The notes beneath the pieces were generated by a model that did not search any database, had not been told where the DNA came from, and worked only from the letters and a program-made list of their open reading frames with translations. Both the position numbers and the translations under genes were made by a program. Below are positions 9,418-17,902 of a DNA stretch of 64,000 bases, piece by piece. This stretch comes from Mesorhizobium tamadayense (lineage in GTDB: Bacteria > Pseudomonadota > Alphaproteobacteria > Rhizobiales > Rhizobiaceae): assembly GCF_003863365.1 (NCBI RefSeq), contig NZ_RQXT01000003.1, positions 202,254 through 266,253 of the forward strand, written 5' to 3'. The stretch's first letter is position 1. Each line of letters starts with the position of its first letter.

Positions 9418-10080
9418 ATGCCTTCCGATTCCAGTTTTGATGAAGTCGCGCGACGGTCCGGTCTGATCGGCAACACCAAGGTGACGCGCGAGGACTGGAT
9501 GAAGCTCGCGCTCGAGACGCTGATCTCCGAGGGCGTTGAAGCGGTGCGCGTGCTCGCGCTTGGGCAGAAGCTGAACGTCTCGCGCTCCAGCTTCTACTGG
9601 TATTTCAAGAGCCGCCAGGACCTGCTGGATCAGCTTCTGGACTATTGGCGCAACAACAACACCCGTTTCATCGTCGAGCAGGCCGGCCGGCCCGCCGCGA
9701 CGATAACGCAGGCCGTGCTCAATGTCTTCGAGTGCTGGCTGGATGAATCGCTGTTCAATCCGCGGCTGGATTTCGCAGTGCGCGCCTGGTCGCGACAGTC
9801 CGCCGAAGTGCACCGGATCGTGAACGAGGAGGACGACGCGCGGGTCGATGCCATCCGGGCGATGTTTTCACGGCACGGCTATGAAGCCACGGAAGCGTTC
9901 GTGCGGGCGCGCGTGCTGTACTTCACGCAAATCGGCTATTACTCGCTCGAGATCGTCGAGCCGGTAAGCAACCGTCTCTTCCTGACGCCGGCCTACCTGC
10001 TCACGCACACCGGCAAGGAACCTCGCCAAGGAGAGGTGGAGGCCTTCGCCGAAAAGGTACGGTGGCGAACGCGCAGTTGA
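9418..10080 (+). CDS. TetR/AcrR family regulator
   Basis: A 220-residue repressor-type protein. The HTH is at about 40-70 (EAVRVLALGQKLNVSRSSFYWYF), followed by an all-helical ligand-binding region. The ATG at 9418 gives the normal TetR length; longer readings from upstream only extend through soxG in another frame. It lies 52 bp downstream of soxG on the same strand, so it may be co-transcribed with and regulate the sox operon. The effector is unknown. Confidence 0.85.
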   Translation: MPSDSSFDEVARRSGLIGNTKVTREDWMKLALETLISEGVEAVRVLALGQKLNVSRSSFYWYFKSRQDLLDQLLDYWRNNNTRFIVEQAGRPAATITQAVLNVFECWLDESLFNPRLDFAVRAWSRQSAEVHRIVNEEDDARVDAIRAMFSRHGYEATEAFVRARVLYFTQIGYYSLEIVEPVSNRLFLTPAYLLTHTGKEPRQGEVEAFAEKVRWRTRS

Positions 10081-10160
10081 GCGGGGCCGGTTGAACGACC
10101 TGCGGAACGCCACGCACCGCCGCTTTCCTTGGTTGGAGATCCGGCCGGCAGAAGCGGCGC

Positions 10161-10778
10161 CTAAGCGGTCTTCATCGCATTGCAGATTTCTTCGACCAGC
10201 ATTGCGGCCGAAACCGAGCCGGGGTCCGGATGGCCCAGCGAGCGCTCGCCGAGGCGCGCGGCGCGGCCGACGGTTGCGATCATGTCGCGTGTCGCTTCCG
10301 CACCCTGGCGGGCAGCGGCGGCTATGGCGTCGGCATCCTGGCCATCGACTGCCGCGTCCGCGGCCGGAGCCCAGGCGTCGAGCATCGTCTTCTGGCCGGG
10401 TTCCGCCTTGCCGCGCTGCACGATGCCGTCGCGCATCGCCGCAATGACGGTCCGCAACTCGCCGCTCGGCATCGATCCGCGCGGACCCGCGGCCTTACCG
10501 GCGCGCAGAAGGGCGGTCGCGTAGAGTGGCCCGGAGGAGGCGCCGACCGCGTTGAGAAAGCCTTTGGCGGCGGCATTGAACACATCCTGCAGCGTGCCCT
10601 CGGCTGCCCGGGCTGCGTCGGCCGCTGCCTTCATGCCTTGTTCCATGGCGATGCCGTGGTCGGCGTCCCCGATCACCCCGTCAAGCGCGCAGAGCCTGTC
10701 GCGCTCGGTCGCCATTCGTACGGAGAAGGCGCCGAAAAGGGCTTTCAAATCCCCGGTCGTGAACTCCATCGCGCTCAA
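10161..10778 (-). CDS. dhaL: DhaL-type kinase subunit (DAK family nucleotide-binding domain)
   Basis: 205 residues. This is the ADP/ATP-binding subunit of a dihydroxyacetone-kinase-type enzyme; the metal-binding aspartates are in LDGVIGDADHG (about residues 32-42) and the phosphate loop in GASSGPLY. The start ATG overlaps the dhaK stop in an ATGA junction. No dhaM is present, so either an ATP-dependent two-subunit kinase or a phosphotransferase partner elsewhere is implied. In this cluster it may act on a four-carbon ketose such as L-erythrulose (the LerK role). The family call is firm; the substrate is inferred. Confidence 0.85.
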   Translation of the reverse strand: MSAMEFTTGDLKALFGAFSVRMATERDRLCALDGVIGDADHGIAMEQGMKAAADAARAAEGTLQDVFNAAAKGFLNAVGASSGPLYATALLRAGKAAGPRGSMPSGELRTVIAAMRDGIVQRGKAEPGQKTMLDAWAPAADAAVDGQDADAIAAAARQGAEATRDMIATVGRAARLGERSLGHPDPGSVSAAMLVEEICNAMKTA

Positions 10779-11788
10779 CTCCGGAACATGGCGCAGTCGC
10801 AGGGATGGTCGATCATGCGCTGCAATTCGTCATCGAGATGCATGATGGTGATCGACGCTCCGGCCATGTCGAGCGACGTGCAGTAGGGGCCGACAAGCGT
10901 CTTGTGAACGACGAGCCCAGCAGCCTTCAGGCGTTCCGCGATCCGGGCGTTCAGGATGTAGAGTTCCATCAGCGGCGTCGCGCCGAGCGAGTTGACCAGC
11001 ATCGCGACACGATCGCCGGCCGGCGCCTTCATTTCCGCCAGGATCGCATCCATGATCTCGTCGGCGACATCGTTGGCCGAACGCAATGGCCCGCGCCGCA
11101 CGCCGGGCTCGCCATGGATGCCCATGCCGATCTCCATCTCGCCATCGGGAAGATCGAAGCTTGGTCGCCGCGTCTGCGGCAGGGAACAGGACGAGAGCGC
11201 CACACCCATGGTGAAGGTGCGGTCGTTGGCATGACGGGCGATCCGCTCCACTTCGTCCAGCGGCATCATCATGTCGGCGGCCGCACCCGCCGCCTTGAAG
11301 ATGAACACGTTGCCGGCCACGCCGCGGCGCTTTTGCCGTTGGTCGCGCGGCGCCGACGCGATGTCGTCGGTGGTCAGCACCGTGCGGGCCTCGATGCCTT
11401 CCATCTCCAGCAGCTCGGCGGCCATGTCGAAGTTCATCACGTCGCCGGCATAGTTGCCATACATGAACAGGACGCCGGCGCCGCCGCTCGCGGCCATCGC
11501 CGCGTCGACCGCCGGCTGCGGAGGGGGCGAAGCGAAGACGTTGCCGATCGCGGCGGCATCCGCCAGGCCCCTGCCGACATAGCCGAGGAAGGTCGGCTCA
11601 TGGCCTGAGCCGCCGCCGATCACCAGCGCAACCTTGCCGGTCCGTGGACCGTGCCTGGCGACGACCGCACGCGGCGCGTTGTCCGGACGCCAGAGATGCT
11701 CGGGATGCGCGGCCAGGATGCCGGCCAGCATTTCGTCGACCGCCGCATTGCCGTCATTGATCAGCTTCTGCGTCAGGTTCATTGGCAT
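10775..11788 (-). CDS. dhaK: DhaK-type kinase subunit (dihydroxyacetone/erythrulose)
   Basis: A 337-residue substrate-binding subunit of the DAK family. The conserved GGGSGHEPTFLGYVG is near residue 58. The substrate-binding histidine, to which the keto sugar forms a hemiaminal, is His225 in GMGIHGEPG. A GGGAGA ribosome binding site precedes the ATG. It is the fourth gene of the operon that begins with the RuBisCO-like protein, 104 bp after the isomerase gene. Context suggests L-erythrulose or another C4 sugar rather than dihydroxyacetone. Confidence 0.88.
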   Translation of the reverse strand: MPMNLTQKLINDGNAAVDEMLAGILAAHPEHLWRPDNAPRAVVARHGPRTGKVALVIGGGSGHEPTFLGYVGRGLADAAAIGNVFASPPPQPAVDAAMAASGGAGVLFMYGNYAGDVMNFDMAAELLEMEGIEARTVLTTDDIASAPRDQRQKRRGVAGNVFIFKAAGAAADMMMPLDEVERIARHANDRTFTMGVALSSCSLPQTRRPSFDLPDGEMEIGMGIHGEPGVRRGPLRSANDVADEIMDAILAEMKAPAGDRVAMLVNSLGATPLMELYILNARIAERLKAAGLVVHKTLVGPYCTSLDMAGASITIMHLDDELQRMIDHPCDCAMFRS

Positions 11789-11892
11789 CTCCCTGCATGG
11801 TCCTCGACCATGAGACTAGAGCGTTTCGCGGCTGCGTGGAATCGTTCTTCTTCTGGTCCAGCCAAGGTCGCGAAGCGGGAAGTATCGAGGGG

Positions 11893-12348
11893 TCAGCGAG
11901 CGTTGTACTTGGCGTCGACTTGATCGATGGCGGCGACATTGCCGGCCGAGCGCCCCTTCGGATCGAATGTCTCCTTGAGGAAGGCATTGGCGATCGCCTT
12001 GGCCAGCTCAGGCCCGATCACCCGCGCGCCCATGGTGATGATCTGGGCATTGTTCGATAGCGCGGCGCGCTCGGCGGAGTAGGTGTCGTGGGTGAGCGCC
12101 GCGCGGATGCCAGGCACCTTGTTGGCCGAGATGCAGACGCCGATCCCCGTGCCGCAGATCAGGATGGCGCGGTCGTATTTGCCGGCCAGCACGTCGTTCG
12201 CGACGCGGTCGGACAGATTGGCGTAGAACGGGTCAGGGCCGGCTTCGGTGCGCGACACTTCCGACACCTCGTGCCTGTCCTTCAAATGGTCGGCCAGGAC
12301 CCTGGCCAGGCCCTCGCCGGCGCTGTCTCCCGCAATTGCAAGCTTCAT
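11893..12348 (-). CDS. derI: RpiB/LacA-family sugar-phosphate isomerase (probable D-erythrulose-4-phosphate isomerase)
   Basis: A 151-residue RpiB-fold isomerase. Start chosen at 12348, where GAAGGAGAGGTC precedes the ATG; a 55-codon upstream extension has no ribosome binding site and is not RpiB-like. The catalytic cysteine is Cys65 in CGTGIGVCI and the phosphate-binding region is [10 protein letters not shown]. RpiB homologues next to C4-sugar kinases act as DerI, converting D-erythrulose 4-phosphate to D-erythrose 4-phosphate; the RuBisCO-like and DUF1537 neighbours favour that role. A true ribose-5-phosphate isomerase is the alternative. Confidence 0.75.
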   Translation of the reverse strand: MKLAIAGDSAGEGLARVLADHLKDRHEVSEVSRTEAGPDPFYANLSDRVANDVLAGKYDRAILICGTGIGVCISANKVPGIRAALTHDTYSAERAALSNNAQIITMGARVIGPELAKAIANAFLKETFDPKGRSAGNVAAIDQVDAKYNAR

Positions 12349-12509
12349 GACCTCTCCTTCATATTTTGGCGAAGCATAGGATGTCGAGATAGCCCTCAAC
12401 CTGCCAGGCGGCACGTCCGATGAACAACCCGTCGATATGCGGGCATGCGATGAGTTCGGCGCAATTGTCCGACGCAGAGCCGAATGCGGGTGAGTACGGC
12501 ACGGCGCTT

Positions 12510-13838
12510 TCACCCGCCGAGACCGTCACGGATGGCCGAGAAATAGCGATCGGTTCCGACCTGCCCGCCCTTCAGCGCCACCTCCAGCCCGTCGATCGCC
12601 TCGAAGCTCGAATGAGCCACACAAAGCGGCGAGCCGGGAGATGCCGGCAGCGGCATCCTGACCGTCAGCGCATCGACACCCATCTGGCCGAGCGCATGGC
12701 TCGACGTGTCGCCGCCGGCGATGATCACACGCTTTAACGTCTGGTCCACCGTCAGCGCGCGAAGCAGTTCGCCGAGACCGCGGCCGAGCTTGTGGCGGGC
12801 GCCTTCCTGGCGGTCGATCTCGGCGCCGCGATCGGCCGTCGGGCCAAGCGCCGTATAAAGGATCACGCTGCGCCCGGCTTTCAGGCTGGCCTTGCCGGCC
12901 GCTGCGGCGCGCGCGATCGCGTTCTCGGAACGCTCCGAGACCAGCTCGAGCGGGTCGACCTCGATGCCGTCGAAACCGTCGCCCATCGCATGCCGGATCT
13001 GCCGTTCCGTCGTCGGCGAGCAGCTGCCCGACACCACCGCGATGCGGTCGGCGGCTCCCGGCGGCGGGAACACCCCGCTGCCCGGAGCGGTATCCCCCGC
13101 CCATTCGGAAAGCAGCGCATATTCGATGCCGGAGGAACCGACGACGAAGTGCCCGCCCGGCTTACGGCTGCGCCATATTTCCTTGCCGGCGAGCGCCTGC
13201 GTTTCGCGGCTGTCGACATCGATAAGCACGATGCTGCAGTCTCCGAGAAGGCGGTCCAGGGCGTCCGATCGCGACGGTGATTGCAGCGTCGCCAGGTCGA
13301 GCAGTCCCGAGGCCAGTTCCGTCTGACGTGACAGATGCACCAGGAGGTCGGCTTCATCCATCGGCGTCGCCGGGTGGCGGCTCATCACCGGGTGGCGATC
13401 GATGCGGTAGTATCTGTCGCGATAGGCCGCGAACAAATGGCCGAATGCGGTGTAGCGCTTGAGCTGCGGCGCGCCGACCACCAGCGGCACGCAGGCTTGC
13501 CCGAACACCGCGCGGCCGATCTCGATCGCCCGGCCGATGCTGCCGATCGTCGGGCTGGAATCGAAGGTCGAGCAGACCTTGTAGTGGCAGATCTCGGCCT
13601 GCAGCGTCTTCAGCCAGGCGAAAGCCTCTTCAAGATGCGTGTCCATCCATTGCGGCGTTTCGCTGCGGCTGGTTCCGGCAAGCCCAACGGCACGGCAATG
13701 CGCGAAGCGTGCCATCAGTCCGGCATCCGGCTTGCGCATGAAAAGCACGGTCGGCACGCCGCCGAGTTCCAGCGCTTCCATGACGTCGGTCGAGCCGGTG
13801 AGGTCGTCGCCATAATAGCTGAGGAGCAGGTCCTGCAT
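12510..13838 (-). CDS. oiaK: DUF1537 four-carbon-acid-type kinase, probable 3-oxo-isoapionate kinase
   Basis: 442 residues. An N-terminal DUF1537 domain begins with [17 protein letters not shown], and the C-terminal nucleotide-binding domain has [16 protein letters not shown]. Family members phosphorylate sugar acids (OtnK, DenK, DtnK) and, in D-apionate catabolism, 3-oxo-isoapionate (OiaK). The ATG at 13838 lies 2 nt after the stop of the RuBisCO-like gene, so the pair is tightly coupled, as expected if the kinase product is the RLP substrate. L-threonate or D-erythronate kinase is the main alternative. Confidence 0.75.
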   Translation of the reverse strand: MQDLLLSYYGDDLTGSTDVMEALELGGVPTVLFMRKPDAGLMARFAHCRAVGLAGTSRSETPQWMDTHLEEAFAWLKTLQAEICHYKVCSTFDSSPTIGSIGRAIEIGRAVFGQACVPLVVGAPQLKRYTAFGHLFAAYRDRYYRIDRHPVMSRHPATPMDEADLLVHLSRQTELASGLLDLATLQSPSRSDALDRLLGDCSIVLIDVDSRETQALAGKEIWRSRKPGGHFVVGSSGIEYALLSEWAGDTAPGSGVFPPPGAADRIAVVSGSCSPTTERQIRHAMGDGFDGIEVDPLELVSERSENAIARAAAAGKASLKAGRSVILYTALGPTADRGAEIDRQEGARHKLGRGLGELLRALTVDQTLKRVIIAGGDTSSHALGQMGVDALTVRMPLPASPGSPLCVAHSSFEAIDGLEVALKGGQVGTDRYFSAIRDGLGG

Positions 13839-13840
13839 GC

Positions 13841-15091
13841 TCAAGCCGCCTTGCCGTCGGCGAACTTCGCGATCGAGCGCGCCAGCTCGACATGGCTCCT
13901 GGCGAAGTCCTCGAGCGGAATGCCTTCGACCGCTGCCTGCCACGCCTGCTTAACGGCGCGCACGCCGGCGCCCGGCCCGTCCGGATGGCTGACGATGCCG
14001 CCGCCGCAGAGATAGAGGAGATCGACTGTGCGTCCCGTGCGCTCATAGGTCTCGGGCGCCTGTCCGCCCCACTGGCCGGAGCCCGCCACCGGCAGGGCGC
14101 AATCACCAGGCGAGAACAGCGGCGTCGTCACCGCCTCGAAGGAGCGGATGAATGAGTCGTCCGGCTCCCAGTATTTCGAGGCGATGCCGTTGATCTGGAA
14201 CTGGTCGACGCCGAGCAGCCGCCAGAACTGCTGCCAGACCTTGAAATCCATGCCGAGGCCCGGATGGCGCGTGAGGATGTCCCAGCCGTTGCGATGCGCG
14301 TGCAGCACTAGGCCGGAGCGCTTCCTCAGGAACGCCATGCCGCCGAAGCCGATGGAGTTGATGTTGATGACCGCGCAATTGCCGCCGGCTTCAAGCACCA
14401 GATCGTGGTTGCGCATCATCTCGTCGGGATCGGCGTGCGAGATGCCGAAGGCGTACATCACCTTCTTGCCGGTCTTCTGCTCATGGTCGAGGATCAGCGG
14501 CATGATCGCCTTGACCCGCTCCGACAGCGGCGAATAGACCGGGCTCATCAGCTTCTCGTCGTCCTTGATGAAATCGACACCGGCCTCGATCAGCTCGCCG
14601 ACCATCCCGGCCGTCTCATGCGGCCTCAAACCCAGCGCCGGCTTGACGATGGTGCCGATGATCGGGCGGCCCTCGACGCCAGTCAGCCTGCGGCTGCCGG
14701 CGACACCGAACTGCGGGCCGGGATGAGCGCCCCTGAATTCCTCCGGCAGCTTCATGTCGACGACGCGGATGCCGGACATGCCCCTGATCGAATAGGTGCC
14801 GCCGATCGCAATCGTCATCAGCGCCGCGAGATCGGTGCCGATCGCGTCGAACGGAAAGGCGATGTCGACGTCGGCGCGCCTGAAGGGACCGATGCCGCCC
14901 TCGGGTATCGAAGGTTGCGCCGCGTCCGGCAAATGCCGGATCGCCAGAACGCGCGCCGCCACCCGTGCCTTCAGCTCCTCGGTTTCCCCAGGCAACGCGA
15001 CGAAGGTGCCGGTCGACTGGTCGCTGGCGATCTTGGCCGCCAGCGCCTCGATGCTCCCTGCGGTCTCGATGCGAAAGGTGAGGGTGATCAT
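13841..15091 (-). CDS. RuBisCO-like protein (RLP), probable 3-oxo-isoapionate-4-phosphate decarboxylase or transcarboxylase/hydrolase
   Basis: 416 residues, form IV RuBisCO superfamily. Start at the ATG 15091, where the RuBisCO-like N-terminal domain begins. Retained active-site residues: Lys150 in TIVKPALGL, the carbamylatable Lys176 with Asp178 and Glu179 in FIKDDEK, Lys306 in a loop-6-like ASKYWEP, and the glycine phosphate site YLCGGGIVSHPDG. The second lysine of the RuBisCO KPK motif is Ala152, so it is not a CO2-fixing enzyme. Followed immediately by the DUF1537 kinase and an RpiB isomerase. That context favours OiaX (giving L-erythrulose 1-phosphate and CO2); OiaT (giving 3-phosphoglycerate and glycolate) cannot be excluded. 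Confidence 0.85.
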   Translation of the reverse strand: MITLTFRIETAGSIEALAAKIASDQSTGTFVALPGETEELKARVAARVLAIRHLPDAAQPSIPEGGIGPFRRADVDIAFPFDAIGTDLAALMTIAIGGTYSIRGMSGIRVVDMKLPEEFRGAHPGPQFGVAGSRRLTGVEGRPIIGTIVKPALGLRPHETAGMVGELIEAGVDFIKDDEKLMSPVYSPLSERVKAIMPLILDHEQKTGKKVMYAFGISHADPDEMMRNHDLVLEAGGNCAVININSIGFGGMAFLRKRSGLVLHAHRNGWDILTRHPGLGMDFKVWQQFWRLLGVDQFQINGIASKYWEPDDSFIRSFEAVTTPLFSPGDCALPVAGSGQWGGQAPETYERTGRTVDLLYLCGGGIVSHPDGPGAGVRAVKQAWQAAVEGIPLEDFARSHVELARSIAKFADGKAA

Positions 15092-15144
15092 GGCCGGCCG
15101 TACCCAGTCGAAAGGCAGGAAAAGAATTCCCTGCGCTCGAAATC

Positions 15145-15157
15145 TGGTATAATGAGT
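15145..15157 (+). promoter_or_regulatory. Putative GntR operator, copy 1
   Basis: CTGGTATAATGAG, extended on the right as GGTATAATGAGTACA. It lies between the divergent RLP operon (start 54 bp to the left) and the gntR gene (121 bp to the right). The same 13-mer with small changes recurs at 23418, 24395 and 29137-29149, each upstream of a gene of the same pathway. Confidence 0.65.
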
Positions 15158-15277
15158 ACATAAGCATTGCAAGCAATATCCTGCCCGGCTGAGCGCCATG
15201 CGATAGGGCGACGGGCATTCCGGAAATTGCGGCTGCGGTGCTAGATTAGGACTGGGTCAAGGGAGTGATTCGCGGCG

Positions 15278-15991
15278 ATGAACCGTTCGGAACCGATCGT
15301 CCGGCGCAAGCTTTCCGACGAAGTCTTTGTCAGGCTGAAGCGGCTGATCACCAGCGGCGAATTGCAGCCGGGCGACGACATGCCGTCCGAACGCGAACTG
15401 ATGGAGCGCTTCGAGGTCGGCCGGCCGGCGATCCGTGAAGCGATGCAGGCGCTGAGCAACATGGGTCTCGTCGCCATCTCGCATGGCGAGCGCGCCAAGG
15501 TGCTGCAGCTCACCGCCAAGTCGATCATCAAGCAGGTCGACGGCGCCGCCAAGATCATCCTATCGTCGTCGAAGGACACACTCGAGCACCTGAAGAGCGC
15601 GCGCATCTTCTTCGAGCGCGGCATGGTCAGGGAAGCCGCCGAGAAGGCGACGCCCGAGGACGTGCAGCGGCTCAGGGCAACCGTCGCCGAGCAACGCGCC
15701 GCGCGCGGCGACGCCGAGGCGTTCATCTCCGCCGACATGCGATTCCACACTCAGATCGCGGCGATTTCGGGCAATCCGATCTATGTCGCGGTCAGCGAAG
15801 CGATGCTCGGCTGGCTGAAGGAATATCATACCGAGATGCTGATCTGGACCGGCAAGGAAAAGTTCACCCTGACCGAGCACGAGGAGATCATCGGCTGCAT
15901 CGAGAAGAAGGATGCCGAAGGCGCCGAGAAGGCGATGATCAAGCACCTCGAACGCTCGCGCGCCCTCTACGTGATGAACTCCGGGAAGTAG
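15278..15991 (+). CDS. FCD-domain GntR-family regulator of the apiose/apionate genes
   Basis: A 237-residue FadR/NanR-type regulator. The winged HTH lies at about 10-75 (LQPGDDMPSERELMERFEVGRPAIREAMQAL), followed by an FCD ligand-binding domain with metal-type histidines (DMRFHTQIA, and EHEEII further on). It is divergent from the RLP operon and convergent with apnL, so it sits at the centre of the catabolic block. Shared GGTATA-rich sites upstream of four transcription units suggest it controls them all. The ligand is unknown; a pathway intermediate is likely. Confidence 0.88.
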   Translation: MNRSEPIVRRKLSDEVFVRLKRLITSGELQPGDDMPSERELMERFEVGRPAIREAMQALSNMGLVAISHGERAKVLQLTAKSIIKQVDGAAKIILSSSKDTLEHLKSARIFFERGMVREAAEKATPEDVQRLRATVAEQRAARGDAEAFISADMRFHTQIAAISGNPIYVAVSEAMLGWLKEYHTEMLIWTGKEKFTLTEHEEIIGCIEKKDAEGAEKAMIKHLERSRALYVMNSGK

Positions 15992-15997
15992 CTTCCT

Positions 15998-17902
15998 TCA
16001 GCCGATCCTGGCTATGGCATAGGCCGGCATCGTCAGGCGTCCTGAAGCTGCGCCTGGGTCGAGCCTGCGCGCACCCGCTCCGTCCCAGATCGTGACCGGA
16101 GCTGCCGCTCCGCGAACTAGCGCCGAGGCGTCGACGGGCACGTCGTCCGCGGTGATGTTTGCCAGCCAGGCTGTGACGGCGCCGGTTGGCGAGCGGCCCG
16201 CCAGCGCGGCCACGCGATCGTCGCTGACGCCCGCAGCGATATGCGCATGGCCGGCCAGCGCGGCGAGGCCTTGCACCGCGTGGAAGATCGGCCGAGGCGT
16301 TCCTTCCTCGGCGGATTCGCTAGCTGCCGCCAGCACGCCGAACGGCCCCGTGAAGCTGGAGAGCGTCAGCATCTCCAGCCCGGCCGGCGCCACGCGCGCG
16401 GCATAGCCGATCGTCCAGGCGGCAGCGAACAAACCGGCATGGCGCGGATCGAGATTGGCCATGGCAATGCGCTGGCCGCGAAAATTCTCCTTGGTCGCGC
16501 CGCCATAGGGGTTCTGCCGCATGGCGATGGTCGAGGGTCCGATGCGATAGGGCTTCGCTCCGTAGATCGCCCGTGTCGACTGGGTGATGAAAGGCAGCGC
16601 CTCCAGCGATTGCATGACGCTAAGATCGTCGGCGGCGTGCACGATCGGACAGGTGCAGTGGGTGACGAAATCAAGCAAACCGGCGGGAACGCGCTTACGG
16701 TTGAGCTCGGTGAAATAGCTGAACATGCCGCCGCCGAGCCGGATGCCGGGGAAGGCGCGGCGGGCTGCGGCGTAGACATCTTCTAACGGCGGACAAGCCG
16801 GCCAGACGCTGCCGGGCGGCGTCGACTGGCGGTCGACCGAAGGTGAGACCGCGATGGCATCGAATCTCAAGCCTGCCCGGCGCGCCATCTCGGCAATGTC
16901 CGAGAGTTCAATGTCGAGATCGCCGGCGCAAGCGACGACGCATTCGAGGGTCGTCTTGGCGGGGAACCCGGCGGCTAGTTCGGCATGAGCCCGCAAGGCA
17001 TCAAGGCCGTGGCCACGCGTCGGGTCGTAATGGAGGAGAAGCTGCTGCGGGCCAAGCTCAGACAGCAGCGGTAGTTCGTGCAAAGCCGCCTCGACATCCT
17101 CCGGATAAATGACCGCACCGACATCGGGCAGCTTCGCTCCGGTCTCGCCGGGCTCGATGCGGACCGGCTCGGCGCCGGTTGTCGCGGCAGTCACCTGGGA
17201 GTCGCCGGTGATGCGCAAGGTGATGGTCTGGCGCATCGGCTGGCCGACCGGCAGCACATAGGGCCAGGGCAGAGCGAGAGGCCGCACATAGGTCTTGTAG
17301 GAAGCATCGGACCAGTTGCGCTGGTCTTCCATCTCGAACGTGTCGCCTTCCATCCGGCATTCGGCTCTGACGCCTGGACGGACCTGATGGGTGATGGCGC
17401 GCATATCCTTGAAGGGCTGCCAGGGGTCGATCAGCAGCGGCAGTTTCGTGTCCATCACGCTGCCATCGGTATGCTCGACCTTGACCGCGCTGCCGGCGAG
17501 GCCGGCGATCGGATGCAGGATGCAGAAGCCGCAGCGATTGGTCTCGAAATCGCTTTCGGGCAGCGCGCTCACATCGAAACTGAGACGGCCGTCGGCATCG
17601 CCCTCGATCTTGGCGCCAAAGCCGAGCCGGCTTCCGCCCGGTCCTTCGCAGCGTGCCGAGTAGCGCACCGAGAAACTGTCATCGCTCTGTTCGATGACCA
17701 GATCCTCCAGCGCCAGCTCGTAGGTGCCCCAGTCACGATCGCGCACGATATAGGCGATGGCGCGCAGCACCTCGATGCCGCCATGCCGGATGGTGCGCAG
17801 ATTGCCGTTGACGAAATCGGCGCTGAGCAGGCCGGCGCTGAGCCGAACCGGTTCGGCGTCGACCGCGTGCGTGCCGCAGAGGAGGAAGGGATCTTTGGTC
17901 AT
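15998..17902 (-). CDS. apnL: Probable D-apionate lactonase (ApnL family)
   Basis: 634 residues, starting at the ATG that overlaps the apsD stop (TAATG). N-terminal half: a beta-rich domain with GNLRTIRHGGIEVLRAIAYIVRDRDWGTY. C-terminal half: a TIM-barrel-like region with LHYDPTRGHGLDALRAH and RLGGGMFSYFTELNRKR. I recognise this as the ApnL-type protein encoded beside apiose dehydrogenase; it would hydrolyse D-apionolactone to D-apionate. Last gene of a six-gene operon with the transporter and apsD. Convergent with gntR, 6 bp apart. Confidence 0.7.
   Translation of the reverse strand: MTKDPFLLCGTHAVDAEPVRLSAGLLSADFVNGNLRTIRHGGIEVLRAIAYIVRDRDWGTYELALEDLVIEQSDDSFSVRYSARCEGPGGSRLGFGAKIEGDADGRLSFDVSALPESDFETNRCGFCILHPIAGLAGSAVKVEHTDGSVMDTKLPLLIDPWQPFKDMRAITHQVRPGVRAECRMEGDTFEMEDQRNWSDASYKTYVRPLALPWPYVLPVGQPMRQTITLRITGDSQVTAATTGAEPVRIEPGETGAKLPDVGAVIYPEDVEAALHELPLLSELGPQQLLLHYDPTRGHGLDALRAHAELAAGFPAKTTLECVVACAGDLDIELSDIAEMARRAGLRFDAIAVSPSVDRQSTPPGSVWPACPPLEDVYAAARRAFPGIRLGGGMFSYFTELNRKRVPAGLLDFVTHCTCPIVHAADDLSVMQSLEALPFITQSTRAIYGAKPYRIGPSTIAMRQNPYGGATKENFRGQRIAMANLDPRHAGLFAAAWTIGYAARVAPAGLEMLTLSSFTGPFGVLAAASESAEEGTPRPIFHAVQGLAALAGHAHIAAGVSDDRVAALAGRSPTGAVTAWLANITADDVPVDASALVRGAAAPVTIWDGAGARRLDPGAASGRLTMPAYAIARIG

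Noticed and set aside
13841..15091. Form I/II RuBisCO carbon fixation
   Set aside because: One catalytic lysine is replaced and there is no phosphoribulokinase or small subunit; it is a RuBisCO-like protein.
15149..15154. TATAAT within the operator as a -10 box
   Set aside because: The same motif occurs in either orientation relative to the downstream genes and varies to TATGAT; I see no fitting -35. It is better explained as an operator, though overlap with a promoter is not excluded.
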